Positions 54,924 through 63,666 of a DNA stretch of 64,000 nt are shown here, in pieces. The stretch is from an uncultured Flammeovirgaceae bacterium. GTDB lineage: Bacteria > Bacteroidota > Bacteroidia > Cytophagales > Cyclobacteriaceae. The first letter of the stretch is position 1, and every line of letters begins with the position of its first letter. Position numbers and translations under genes: made by a program. Location: the NCBI GenBank assembly GCA_937883755.1, contig CAKZYA010000059.1, positions 1 to 64,000 on the forward strand, read 5' to 3'. Below the pieces are notes generated by a model. It saw only the letters and a program-made list of their open reading frames with translations. It had not been told where the DNA came from and did not search any database.

Positions 54924-55943
54924 TTAAGATTGGCAGTTGATTAAGTACTTCATCCCGGCTGGGTTATTATCAATGGCTTCGAACACCTGCTGAATCTCGT
55001 CCAACGGGTTCTCCTGGGTGATTAGCTCATCAAAAGGAATATTACCGGAAGCCGCCATTCGGATAGCTTCTTCGTAGTCTTCTTCCTCGTAGAGGCGGGC
55101 ACCCAGCATTTCAATCTCCGACCAGAAGAATTTAAAGAGGTCAACCTCCCTTGGCCCACCCCCGTGAATGGCGACCATCACAATTCGCCCCCGAACGTTG
55201 ACTAGCTCAGTCATGGTTTTCACTCCAGCCGCCGAACCCGATACTTCAAATACACAGTCGGCCAGTGCCTCATCGGTCAGTCTGCTAACCCGCTCCACAA
55301 TATCTTCTTTAAGGGGGTTGATCACTTCAAAACCAAACCCCGATAGCATCTCCAGTCGCTTCTCGTTTACTTCCGACACAATAGCATTCGCGCCTATTTC
55401 TCGCAACACAAAGGCGATCAGCGTTCCGATGGGCCCACCACCGATGACTAGACAGTTTTCACCGGCTTTCACCCGACCAATTTTTACATCGTGACAGGCT
55501 ACGGACAGCGGCTCAATAAATGCCCCATGCCGCAGGGATAGACCTTCGGGCAGAGTATGTAAGGTGTAAGCGGGTACTACCCAGCTGTTCTGAAAGGCCC
55601 CAGGTGCATCAATACCGATGAACTTCAGATTTTTACCTACGTGGGCGTGTCCTTTATCAAACGGATGGGCTTCGCCAAATTTGAGCGGACGCACGGCTAC
55701 TTTATCACCTACTTTTATATTGTCCACTCCTGCTCCTACTTCGGCTACGGTAGCGGAGGCTTCGTGCCCGACAATCTGGGGCGGTTGAATTCGCTGATCC
55801 ATGACCCCGTGGTAGATATGCACATCGGTGCCACAGACTCCACAGTAAGCTACTTCCAGCCGGACTTCGCCCTTACCAGGTTTCTTGAGTTCGGTTTCCC
55901 CTACCTTAAATCTTCGTTTCTCCTGATAAAATGCTGCTTTCAT
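54924..55943 (-). CDS. Zinc-type alcohol dehydrogenase, candidate 2-keto-3-deoxy-L-galactonate 5-dehydrogenase
   Basis: 339 residues of the medium-chain dehydrogenase family. Catalytic zinc ligands are in CGVCGTD (Cys37) and GHEA (His60/Glu61), and Glu144 in AFIEPLS may be the fourth. The Rossmann motif reads GGGPIG. The usual structural-zinc lobe of four cysteines (near residues 85-115) is absent: RPLKFGEAHPFDKGHAHVGK contains none. In the known anhydrogalactose route an ADH of this family oxidises 2-keto-3-deoxy-L-galactonate at C5, and the gene order here fits that. Confidence 0.78.
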   Translation of the reverse strand: MKAAFYQEKRRFKVGETELKKPGKGEVRLEVAYCGVCGTDVHIYHGVMDQRIQPPQIVGHEASATVAEVGAGVDNIKVGDKVAVRPLKFGEAHPFDKGHAHVGKNLKFIGIDAPGAFQNSWVVPAYTLHTLPEGLSLRHGAFIEPLSVACHDVKIGRVKAGENCLVIGGGPIGTLIAFVLREIGANAIVSEVNEKRLEMLSGFGFEVINPLKEDIVERVSRLTDEALADCVFEVSGSAAGVKTMTELVNVRGRIVMVAIHGGGPREVDLFKFFWSEIEMLGARLYEEEDYEEAIRMAASGNIPFDELITQENPLDEIQQVFEAIDNNPAGMKYLINCQS

Positions 55944-55979
55944 AAGATTATTAAATTAAGTCGTGCATATCAGTTTTTC

Positions 55980-57323
55980 TTATTCTTGTTGGATAGTTGC
56001 AACGGGTTGGTTGGCGTCAATACGCCGACGCTGCTGTTCACTCAATCCAAACTGAAAGTTAATATCAGGATGGTTAAAAATATCGCTTTGCTTCATTTCG
56101 GGGTCGTGAACATCTAGACTAAGATCACATTCAAACCTGGCCAATATGCTATGGCTTTTACCTTCAGCCAATCCTATATTCCGAAAGTGGCACAGCCCCC
56201 AGGTAATTCCTCGTCCGTTTCCAGTATCTTCAAAAGCATCAGGAACATAAGCACCGGGCGCAATCGGAAATAAACTGGATATGGCGGCAACCTGAAAATT
56301 AACTCCATCAGGGGAGTATTGTATGGTATTGTGTTCTAGGCCATGTCGGCTTACCAAAGCGGCAACACCTTCTTTAAAAGGAAACAGCGCCGTTTCGTGT
56401 CCCGAGTTAATTACCGGGTTGAGCGGGTGCTTCTCGAATGACCCCAACGGATCTTCGGCTATCGCTAATCCTTGCGCCCGTACTCTAGGGTCACCTCCCA
56501 TTTCTCCTTTATAATAGAGATGAATTTTCCCTTGATAAATTAACGGGTAGGGATCATGAATTACGTACTGATCCCAAGTTCCCGATGGGCCATTCTCTAC
56601 TACTATCTTATTCGATGGAGTCCAGGGCCCATCAGGAGAATCAGACCAGGAGACTGAAACCGGACAGTCGTCTCCCTGAGTACCAGGCCCCCCGGGCATA
56701 TAAAGATAAGCCTGATAATAGAGATAGTATTTTCCTTTCCATACCAGAATGTCTGGTGTTGAGACTGATCGCCATCCAGCGTAGGGTTTTTCCATTCGAG
56801 AAACAGCTACTCCCTGTTCCTCCCAAGTGAAGCCATCTTCACTAGTAGCATACCAAATTTCCGCTAGATCCCAGTCCCTTGATGGAATAGTGTCATTCCC
56901 GTATTTTGCACTAGGAGGAGTTGAAGTTTCCCGTCGGGTATACCAGACGTAATATTTACCATTAGCAAAAATAACCTTGGAGACATCTCGCCGGGAGATA
57001 GTTCCGTCGCCATCATGATAATCCAGACCTTCCAGAGGCGTATACTTAAAGTTAGAAAACAATTCATTTGTTTCTACTTCCTTGCTGGTATAGCTTCCTT
57101 CGTAAACCCGGTTCATAGCTTCACTCAACGGCATATTGGGTTTATCCGGAGGCACATTTCCATAAGGAAAAATAGCTGACTGATTGTTTTCAGACATTTT
57201 TTCGGATTGGCATCCTATGATAACAAATACTAGCAGAGGTATCAATCCAAAAAGTCTGTTTTTGGGGAGGTTATATGGTAAGGACACAGCCATAAGGTAT
57301 AGGTTATTTTTAGTTGTAGACAT
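55980..57323 (-). CDS. GH117 glycoside hydrolase, lipoprotein (divergent member)
   Basis: 447 residues; start at 57323, or possibly at 57293. The lipobox VIIGC gives a predicted lipidated Cys at about 38. The rest is a five-bladed propeller of GH117 type. Family segments include DVSKVIFANGKYYVWYTRRET, LAEIWYATSEDGFTWEEQG, VIHDPYPLIYQGKIHLYYKGE and NPVINSGHETALF, and the last one contains the conserved His/Glu. GH117 enzymes release 3,6-anhydro-L-galactose from the non-reducing end of neoagaro-oligosaccharides. This copy differs in many places from the neighbour at 57343, so it may act on a sulfated or other variant. Confidence 0.82.
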   Translation of the reverse strand: MSTTKNNLYLMAVSLPYNLPKNRLFGLIPLLVFVIIGCQSEKMSENNQSAIFPYGNVPPDKPNMPLSEAMNRVYEGSYTSKEVETNELFSNFKYTPLEGLDYHDGDGTISRRDVSKVIFANGKYYVWYTRRETSTPPSAKYGNDTIPSRDWDLAEIWYATSEDGFTWEEQGVAVSRMEKPYAGWRSVSTPDILVWKGKYYLYYQAYLYMPGGPGTQGDDCPVSVSWSDSPDGPWTPSNKIVVENGPSGTWDQYVIHDPYPLIYQGKIHLYYKGEMGGDPRVRAQGLAIAEDPLGSFEKHPLNPVINSGHETALFPFKEGVAALVSRHGLEHNTIQYSPDGVNFQVAAISSLFPIAPGAYVPDAFEDTGNGRGITWGLCHFRNIGLAEGKSHSILARFECDLSLDVHDPEMKQSDIFNHPDINFQFGLSEQQRRRIDANQPVATIQQE

Positions 57324-57342
57324 CCCCTATCAGGTTCAAAAA

Positions 57343-58542
57343 TCAAGGAGCAAAAGGTTGCTTGTATTCAAACCGCATAATTTTCTGCCAGTCGTAGCTG
57401 ACATATTGATGAGTCAGTCCCCATTCAAGTGCTGCCGCCGGATACTCTTCAAAATCAAGTTCTCGAACTAACCCGGCCGCCGGAGGCCCCCACTTAATAT
57501 GTGATTTAATCTCGAAGTTAATGCCGTCGGACGACCACTGAATGGTATTACGCTCCGGTCCGTCAGTGATGATAAGTGCCGAGATACCGCCGTTATACTC
57601 CCAAACACACAGCTCATGACCACTGTTAGTAATTGGGTTGTAATCGGACTTAACGTAAGGCCCAGTAAGATTATCAGAAATAGCCACCCCCCATTTAATT
57701 TCCCGGCCACCAAAGGTTAGTTGTTCGCCCATACGTTCGCCTTTGTAATACAGATAGTACTTATTGTTGTAATAAAGCAGCGTAGGATCGTGTACCTTAT
57801 GACTATCGAATGAACCCTGTTTTTTTACTTTGAAACGAGTGTCTTCTTCACCTAGCCACTCGCCATCATTGCTAGGCGAAAGAATGGGGGCATCTAGCTT
57901 TTCAAATGGTCCGTCAGGCGAGTCGGCAATAGCCATACCTACCTGATTCTTCACACGGTTTACGTAGGGTGCTTTCACGGTTTGATACACCAGCACGTAT
58001 TTGCCATCGTGTACCATTATCTGAGGGGTAAACACTGAACGGTCGTCATAGGCTCCGGCTTCACCCCGGGCAACAACTCGTTCTTGTTCATCCCAGGTCC
58101 AGCCGTCTTTGGAGGTGGCGTACCAGATTTCGGTCTTATCCCAGGGGAACACTTTGTTCTCCGGGTCGCCCGAACCAAAGCCGACGGTTTTTCCAGTAGC
58201 TTTGGAGTAATAGACGTAGTAGGTACCATCAACCGTGATAATATCACTAGGGTCGCGACGGGTTACTCCTTCTTCATAGGCTAAGTCACCCTTCAGTTCG
58301 TGCATGGTAAATTCTGCGAACCACTCCGGCCCCTGGCCGTAGTTACGCTCCAGTGCTCGCTTAGATGCTGCACTAAGAGGTTTATCTTTGGGAATAGCTA
58401 GATAATCGTACACCGAGTCGGGGTACTGTGATGAGGTTTCCTCCATATTTTGCTGAGTTGAAGTTGAATCAGATGGTTCACAGCCGAACATACCCCAGGT
58501 GAGACAGGTCAGACTGAGAAATACAAGTTTATAGTTATTCAT
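57343..58542 (-). CDS. GH117 glycoside hydrolase, alpha-neoagaro-oligosaccharide hydrolase-like
   Basis: 399 residues, with a lipobox (GMFGC, Cys21). The chain follows Zobellia AhgA closely as I remember it: [86 protein letters not shown] and [13 protein letters not shown]. This is the more canonical GH117 of the pair and is predicted to release 3,6-anhydro-L-galactose. It is preceded by the GH2 gene (overlap 4 bp, ATGA) and followed by the second GH117. Confidence 0.9.
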   Translation of the reverse strand: MNNYKLVFLSLTCLTWGMFGCEPSDSTSTQQNMEETSSQYPDSVYDYLAIPKDKPLSAASKRALERNYGQGPEWFAEFTMHELKGDLAYEEGVTRRDPSDIITVDGTYYVYYSKATGKTVGFGSGDPENKVFPWDKTEIWYATSKDGWTWDEQERVVARGEAGAYDDRSVFTPQIMVHDGKYVLVYQTVKAPYVNRVKNQVGMAIADSPDGPFEKLDAPILSPSNDGEWLGEEDTRFKVKKQGSFDSHKVHDPTLLYYNNKYYLYYKGERMGEQLTFGGREIKWGVAISDNLTGPYVKSDYNPITNSGHELCVWEYNGGISALIITDGPERNTIQWSSDGINFEIKSHIKWGPPAAGLVRELDFEEYPAAALEWGLTHQYVSYDWQKIMRFEYKQPFAP

Positions 58543-61082
58543 AATTCTTTGTATGTAATGATAGTAGTTTCTTCGGATGAAAGACCTTCTCCCTCAGCAC
58601 TAATTGTGATGGTAGAAGGTTCTTCGGTAGATTGTAAAATCAGTAACGCCCTACCTTGATCAGTGACTAAGCTATTGGATTGAAAGTCCTGCACGTTATC
58701 GGGAGATCCGTTGTCTACTCCCAGTAATTTATAATCACCCGCCAGTGTAAAGCTAATTTCCCGTTCTTGATTTTTCACCGGGTTTCCGATTTCATCTACT
58801 AGCTGGGCTACAATATGGGCAACCGATTCTCCATCAGCAGCTATGGTTTCTTCGTACGTCGAGAGCTGAATTCCGGCTGGCTCGCCTGCAGTGATCCGTT
58901 TGAGAGTAGCTGGTTTTCCATCTTTAATGCCTCTGGCTTCCAGCGTTCCGGCAGTAAAGGGCACCGCCCACTTGTAAATCCGGTCTTCAAAGTCAGCCAG
59001 GTATTTGGTTCCTAATGATTGGTCATTCAGTAGCAGTTCTACTTCCTCGCAATTAGAGTAGACTTCTACGATGGTCATGCAGTTTTCGGGATAGTTCCAG
59101 TGTTCGTTTACATCGTGCCATACCCATAGTGCTTTTTCCCAAGCACCGGGGTTCCGTTCCACCGGGTTGCCCCTGGCTTCGTCTATTTTGTAGATTGATT
59201 TTTCCTTGGTTTGGGTGGCAATGTAGATATGAGGCTCATCGCTCCACAGAGTTTTCATCATGTGGTACGAAGGCTTTTCAAAACCAGCCGTGTTGAGCAA
59301 CCCACTGGGAGTACTCTTTCGCGGCCACTGATTGTGTGATTCGCCCATGTAATCGATGCCTGTCCAGAGGAAAGTACCCGCAATGAATGGGCGATCGATT
59401 ACGCTTTTCCATTCGTGCCACTGCCCCAGGTTCTCGGTTCCCATAATGGGTTTATCCGGATAATGCTCGTGACCGTAGTCGTAAAGCACCCGGCGGTAGC
59501 TGTAGCCTACTACATCGAGGGCATCGGTGTAGCCCGATACATGACTTACCGAAGGAAGAATACAGTTCGCCACCACCGCGCGGGTAGTGTCCATTTCGCG
59601 GGTCCAGTTAGCTAGCTTATGCGCTGTTTCGCTCAATACATACTCTTCCTCAGGGCTTTCCTGGTAGCGTTGTTTTATCTCAGCCGAAGTGATAGGTGGC
59701 AGTTCCCAGAAATAATTTCCTTGCCAACCCATGTTGAAGTAGCCACTAGCGTGAGAGTAGCGAGGATACGACCACTCAATCTCGTTACCAATGCTCCACT
59801 GAATGATAGATGGATGGTTCCGATCCCGTAGCATGGTATTTTTTAAATCCCGTTCAGCCCACTCCTGAAAATACTCGGTATATCCCCGCGAAATGTAATC
59901 ATTGTGTCGCTCGTGTTGGTTTAGTCGCTTGTCCTTGGGATTATCCCACTCGTCAAAGAATTCGTTCTGCACTAGGAACCCCATCTCATCGCATAAATCC
60001 AAAAACTCTGCCGATCCGGGATTATGGGAGATGCGGATAGCATTACAGCCGGCGGCTTTCAGTTTTTCCAATCGGCGGCGCCACACTCCTTTCGGCACGG
60101 CAGCGCCCACTAGTCCGCCATCATGGTGCAAACACACTCCTTTGATTAGCGTATGCTCTCCGTTAAGGAAAAATCCCTGATCCGGATCAAAACGGATACT
60201 GCGGATGCCGAAGGGAGTTTCGTAACGATCTACCTCGTTTCCTTCTTGCAGAATTGAAGTTACCGATCGGTATTGCTGAGTATTCTGGATATCCCAAAGC
60301 TGAGGGTCAGTGACGGCTAGCTCCTGAGAAAATTCCTGTTCTTCACCGGAGGCCACTCTGAATTCATCGCTACGTTCTGCTACTTTATTCCCATCCGGAT
60401 TGTACAGTACTGTCTGTAGGGTAAAAGATTGGCTTTCGGATTCAGCATTTTTCACCTTTACCTCCAGATGTACGGTAGCTTCTTCTGAAGTAATTTTAGG
60501 AGTAGTAAGGTAAGTGCCCCACACTGGAATATGGAGTTTTGGCACGGTGATAAGCTTTACATCCCGGTAGATTCCCGAACCCGTATACCAACGACTGTCG
60601 GCATAACGGGTACGGTCAACTTTCACTTCTAACAAGTTTCTTGAATTATCCTGGTGTAAATAAGGTGTGATATCGTAGTAAAAGGGAGAATATCCGTAGG
60701 GATGAAAACCCAACTTCTTTCCGTTGAGCCACACTTCAGCGTTGTTATACACTCCATCGAAGTACAGATAAGTTTTGGTCTCGGTACTCTCAGGAGAATC
60801 AAATTTTTTACGGTACCAGCCCGTGCCACCAGGCAAATAACCGGTTGCCCCCTCATAGGCCGAATCAAATGAGGCTTCAATACTCCAGTCATGGGGAAGT
60901 GTGACAGATCGCCAGGCTAGTTCTTCGTCGGTGGATTTATGGCCAATAGAATCTAGTAGAGCAAATTCCCATTCTGCATTAAAATCAGCTTCACGGCTAA
61001 GAATTTCCGGCGGCTGGTCAGCTAGCAGAGCGATTAGGAATACAGTCGCCACCAGTAAAAAAAAGACAGTTCCTTTCAACAT
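58539..61082 (-). CDS. GH2 beta-galactosidase (agar/porphyran locus type)
   Basis: 847 residues. After an N-terminal signal or anchor (about 1-22) comes the sugar-binding domain with [22 protein letters not shown] and [14 protein letters not shown], an Ig-like domain, the TIM barrel with acid/base Glu434 (WSIGNEIEW) and nucleophile Glu550 (IMGTEN), and C-terminal beta domains (DUF4982-like and Ig-like). It should cleave terminal beta-galactose from galactan oligosaccharides, exposing anhydrogalactose for GH117. It is the first gene of the minus-strand run and probably directly downstream of the main promoter. Confidence 0.88.
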   Translation of the reverse strand: MLKGTVFFLLVATVFLIALLADQPPEILSREADFNAEWEFALLDSIGHKSTDEELAWRSVTLPHDWSIEASFDSAYEGATGYLPGGTGWYRKKFDSPESTETKTYLYFDGVYNNAEVWLNGKKLGFHPYGYSPFYYDITPYLHQDNSRNLLEVKVDRTRYADSRWYTGSGIYRDVKLITVPKLHIPVWGTYLTTPKITSEEATVHLEVKVKNAESESQSFTLQTVLYNPDGNKVAERSDEFRVASGEEQEFSQELAVTDPQLWDIQNTQQYRSVTSILQEGNEVDRYETPFGIRSIRFDPDQGFFLNGEHTLIKGVCLHHDGGLVGAAVPKGVWRRRLEKLKAAGCNAIRISHNPGSAEFLDLCDEMGFLVQNEFFDEWDNPKDKRLNQHERHNDYISRGYTEYFQEWAERDLKNTMLRDRNHPSIIQWSIGNEIEWSYPRYSHASGYFNMGWQGNYFWELPPITSAEIKQRYQESPEEEYVLSETAHKLANWTREMDTTRAVVANCILPSVSHVSGYTDALDVVGYSYRRVLYDYGHEHYPDKPIMGTENLGQWHEWKSVIDRPFIAGTFLWTGIDYMGESHNQWPRKSTPSGLLNTAGFEKPSYHMMKTLWSDEPHIYIATQTKEKSIYKIDEARGNPVERNPGAWEKALWVWHDVNEHWNYPENCMTIVEVYSNCEEVELLLNDQSLGTKYLADFEDRIYKWAVPFTAGTLEARGIKDGKPATLKRITAGEPAGIQLSTYEETIAADGESVAHIVAQLVDEIGNPVKNQEREISFTLAGDYKLLGVDNGSPDNVQDFQSNSLVTDQGRALLILQSTEEPSTITISAEGEGLSSEETTIITYKEL

Positions 61083-61515
61083 AAAAGGCTAGTCGCTTAG
61101 TGTAGGTTGTTAATTTTAGTCAAGCAGCTAATCTAGGTCAGCCGCTTTTTAGATGCATAAATGTTGAATTTATTTCCGACATTACCTGATAAACGAACTA
61201 GACAAAAACTAGATTCCCCATCAAAAAGCGAAAAAGGGCCTTTATAGTTGTATTCTAATCAGACCCTTTTGAGAATTATCCAAAGCATTTGATTCGAAAC
61301 GGCAACGATGAAATCTTAGCTACTGAAGGATAAAGTGACAATAGCTGGCGACAGATTACGACTCTCTTTTATTAATTTGATAAAGAAGTCTATTAAGTAT
61401 TCAGTTGTATTTCAATTATTGAAAAAAATGGGTAGACTTGGACTAGGCAAACGTATAATCTTGCCTAGATGTACCAAGCAGAACAAATCGAAGAAAACAT
61501 AAGGTTGCTTTACTG
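61083..61515. promoter_or_regulatory. Divergent intergenic region, galactan operon / regulator
   Basis: 433 bp between the GH2 gene (minus) and the TPR regulator (plus). It should hold the promoter of the 33-kb minus-strand run and that of the regulator. An AAAAGGG (61232-61238) / CCCTTTT (61264-61270) pair may form a hairpin with a 25-nt loop. I could not match the Bacteroidota promoter consensus confidently. The inverted repeat next to the regulator is listed separately. Confidence 0.45.
61443..61468. promoter_or_regulatory. Perfect 8-bp inverted repeat with 10-bp spacer, likely operator
   Basis: CTAGGCAA-N10-TTGCCTAG, half-site centres 18 bp apart, about two helical turns from end to end. 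It ends exactly where the mini-ORF ATG (61469) begins and lies 47 bp upstream of the regulator start. A dimeric regulator could bind it, or it could fold in the RNA leader. A matching half-site TGCCTAG occurs at 63342-63348, upstream of susC. Confidence 0.5.
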
Positions 61516-61519
61516 TTGA
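61469..61519 (+). CDS. 16-codon mini-ORF overlapping the regulator start
   Basis: ATG at 61469 encodes MYQAEQIEENIRLLYC and ends with TGA at 61517-61519. This stop codon overlaps the TTG start codon of the regulator (61516-61518) as TTGA. Such an overlap could couple translation of the two. It may also be chance; nothing supports expression other than position. Confidence 0.3.
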   Translation: MYQAEQIEENIRLLYC

Positions 61520-63174
61520 ATTCTCTACTACATAGCCTCGTTATAAGTTTTACTACCACTAGGTACTTGCTACTTCTGTTGGGGCTACTCATTGTATCCT
61601 CAGCAGTTGGGCAAAATAGGGAAACTAATTCTTCTACCCTCTCCGACCCTCTGGTGAGCGCCGAAGACTTAAGATTCACCGATCCAGACAGTGCAATAGC
61701 CTTGTACGAAGCTGAAATTGAGAAATCACTGGTTACTGGAGATACGCTAACGGCAATCCAGGGATTAATCGGACTTTCTTACTTATACGCCCATAATGCC
61801 AAATATAGTCGCTCTTACGATGGCTACTGGGAGGCTCTGCTACTAGCAGAACAAATGAACGATAAACAGGCCATTGCCGCAGTCTATAACCGTTTGGGCT
61901 GGTTGTACAGTTTTTATAAACGCCGAACCACCGCCATTGACTACTTCAATTTATCACTAAAGCTATACAAAGAACAAGCAAAGGAAGATGGCATCAATTA
62001 TCAGGTGCTGTTGGATGATTATTATGCCCTCGCCACGCTGTATAGAAAGGACAATGAAACTACCATGGCCCGGCTATATCTTGATAGCTGCCGAATGATG
62101 CGCAGGCTTATGAATAAAGGGCAGGGAAATGGGGCGTTTATTAAGGCCGAGTACGGCTACATTCTCAATAAAGAAGAAAAGTATCAGGCTGCCCTGGACT
62201 CATTACTAGAAGTTAAACAAGTTTTTGAAAGAGAAGATAGCTCCTACTTAGTAATCTTATATCCGTTTTTAGGCGACGTTTATCGTTCACTAGGCCAGTT
62301 GTCTGAAAGCGAATCCTATTATATCAAAGCGCTGGATATTTCCGAGGAGTACTCTAGCCACCGCGATCTGATTCCTGAAATTTATGAGAGCCTGGCGAAC
62401 CTCTACGTCCAGAAAAAACAGTACGAACTGGCGCACCAGTCGTTAGCGACGGCGAAAGAATTAAGCGAAGTTCAGTTCGGCAGCCGCAGTGAGCCTAACC
62501 TGGGTTTACTGGAGATTAAAGATGCCTACCGCCTTGAAAAGGAGAGGCAGAATGACCTGATACAACAGCAGCGACTGCTTCAGTTAGAGCAGGCTAATAA
62601 AATCCGTACGCTGCAAGCGATTATTCTGTTTGGGGCAATTCTATTTCTGTTGATACTTGGTCTGCTAGTTTACCGCTATCTGAGGGCTCGCTATAAAGCC
62701 GAAAAGCGCTTGCTTCAGCAACAGAAAGAGTTGGAAATACAAAAAGCCAATGAGGTACTTGAAGTAAAAAATAGAGAATTAACTGCTTCAGCGCTACAAG
62801 CCATTGCCCGGGAAGAACTATTGGCCGAAGTAAAAGACGAGTTACTAAAGCAAAAGCAGGAACCTAACCCCCGCAAGATCAGCAAGCTAGTGAGCAACAT
62901 TAACGTGAGTAACTCCCAAAACTGGGAGGAGTTTGAGCTTAGGTTTCTGTCAGTAAACGAGGGCTTTTATGGACGCCTTCAGGAAAGCTTTCCTGAGTTA
63001 AGCCAGCACGATCATAAGATTTGTGCCCTCATCAAACTAAATTTTTCTTCCAAAGATATGGCCCGGTTGTTAGGAATTTCAGTAGAATCGGTACACACTA
63101 CCCGCTACCGCCTACGCAAAAAACTCGGCCTAGACCGCAAAGTGAATCTGGAAGACTTCATCGCCAAGATTTAG
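61516..63174 (+). CDS. Membrane-anchored TPR / LuxR-type HTH regulator
   Basis: 552 residues. There is no ATG before the signal sequence in this frame; the TTG at 61516 starts a signal peptide-like segment (about 1-32). Residues 40-340 are TPR repeats (SDSAIALYEAEIEKS..., ALDSLLEVKQVFE..., QLSESESYYIKALDISEE), followed by a membrane helix (about 366-386), a coiled coil (about 390-455) and a LuxR-type HTH (about 490-550: FSSKDMARLLGISVESVHTTRYRLRKKLGL). So periplasmic TPRs and a cytosolic DNA-binding part are joined across the membrane, a common Bacteroidota regulator design. It probably controls the divergent galactan operon and/or the SusC gene. Confidence 0.82.
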   Translation: MNSLLHSLVISFTTTRYLLLLLGLLIVSSAVGQNRETNSSTLSDPLVSAEDLRFTDPDSAIALYEAEIEKSLVTGDTLTAIQGLIGLSYLYAHNAKYSRSYDGYWEALLLAEQMNDKQAIAAVYNRLGWLYSFYKRRTTAIDYFNLSLKLYKEQAKEDGINYQVLLDDYYALATLYRKDNETTMARLYLDSCRMMRRLMNKGQGNGAFIKAEYGYILNKEEKYQAALDSLLEVKQVFEREDSSYLVILYPFLGDVYRSLGQLSESESYYIKALDISEEYSSHRDLIPEIYESLANLYVQKKQYELAHQSLATAKELSEVQFGSRSEPNLGLLEIKDAYRLEKERQNDLIQQQRLLQLEQANKIRTLQAIILFGAILFLLILGLLVYRYLRARYKAEKRLLQQQKELEIQKANEVLEVKNRELTASALQAIAREELLAEVKDELLKQKQEPNPRKISKLVSNINVSNSQNWEEFELRFLSVNEGFYGRLQESFPELSQHDHKICALIKLNFSSKDMARLLGISVESVHTTRYRLRKKLGLDRKVNLEDFIAKI

Positions 63175-63666
63175 TGATTTTGCAGTTAAAGAAGTTTCTC
63201 CAGAAGCCGACCTTCTCTAGGCCATTCTATTGCTCTTCTTGTTTATTAAAGTACTAACTCCCCAGCCCCCAGTTTTTTGCCCAAATGACACGATATTAGG
63301 CATTACTGACTAGATGTATATAAGCCTACTTTTTAGAACTCTGCCTAGCCTAATAAACCAGAAGATTTGGAGAGTATGAGACATTCAATAGCACACTTTT
63401 CATCCCTAGCCCTCTCCTGCATTTCATTTTTTATAATGATTGTGTCCACTCATGCTAAAAATGTAAATAACAGTACCAAACCGAGGTCTGCAATATCACT
63501 TTAGTAATTTCCTTCACCATTATTCAGAGAAAGACCTGTACTGTCTAGTTTAAGTACAGTCCCAAAAATTCGATTCAACATCTGGTATATATACCTTCAG
63601 AAAAAGCTCGAAAGCTACCTCTCTAGCTTTTTAGTTAATCTGTATTTTCACCAACACACCTATACT
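63175..63666 (+). promoter_or_regulatory. susC leader region with several dyads
   Basis: 492 bp between the regulator and the SusC-type gene. It holds three dyads. The first is CTGTAC (63536-63541) / GTACAG (63554-63559). The second is a perfect 12-bp palindrome GGTATATATACC (63584-63595). The third is AAAAAGCT (63601-63608) / AGCTTTTT (63625-63632), a terminator-like hairpin 34 bp before the ATG. A short frame near 63377 (MRHSIAHFSSLALSC...) resembles a signal peptide but could not be confirmed. These suggest a regulated leader. Confidence 0.45.

Noticed and set aside
61465-63318. Shared 9-mer CTAGATGTA in the leader of the regulator (61465) and upstream of susC (63310), considered as a common operator.
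   Set aside because: A shared 9-mer between two regions of this size is likely by chance; only the perfect inverted repeat is kept as evidence.
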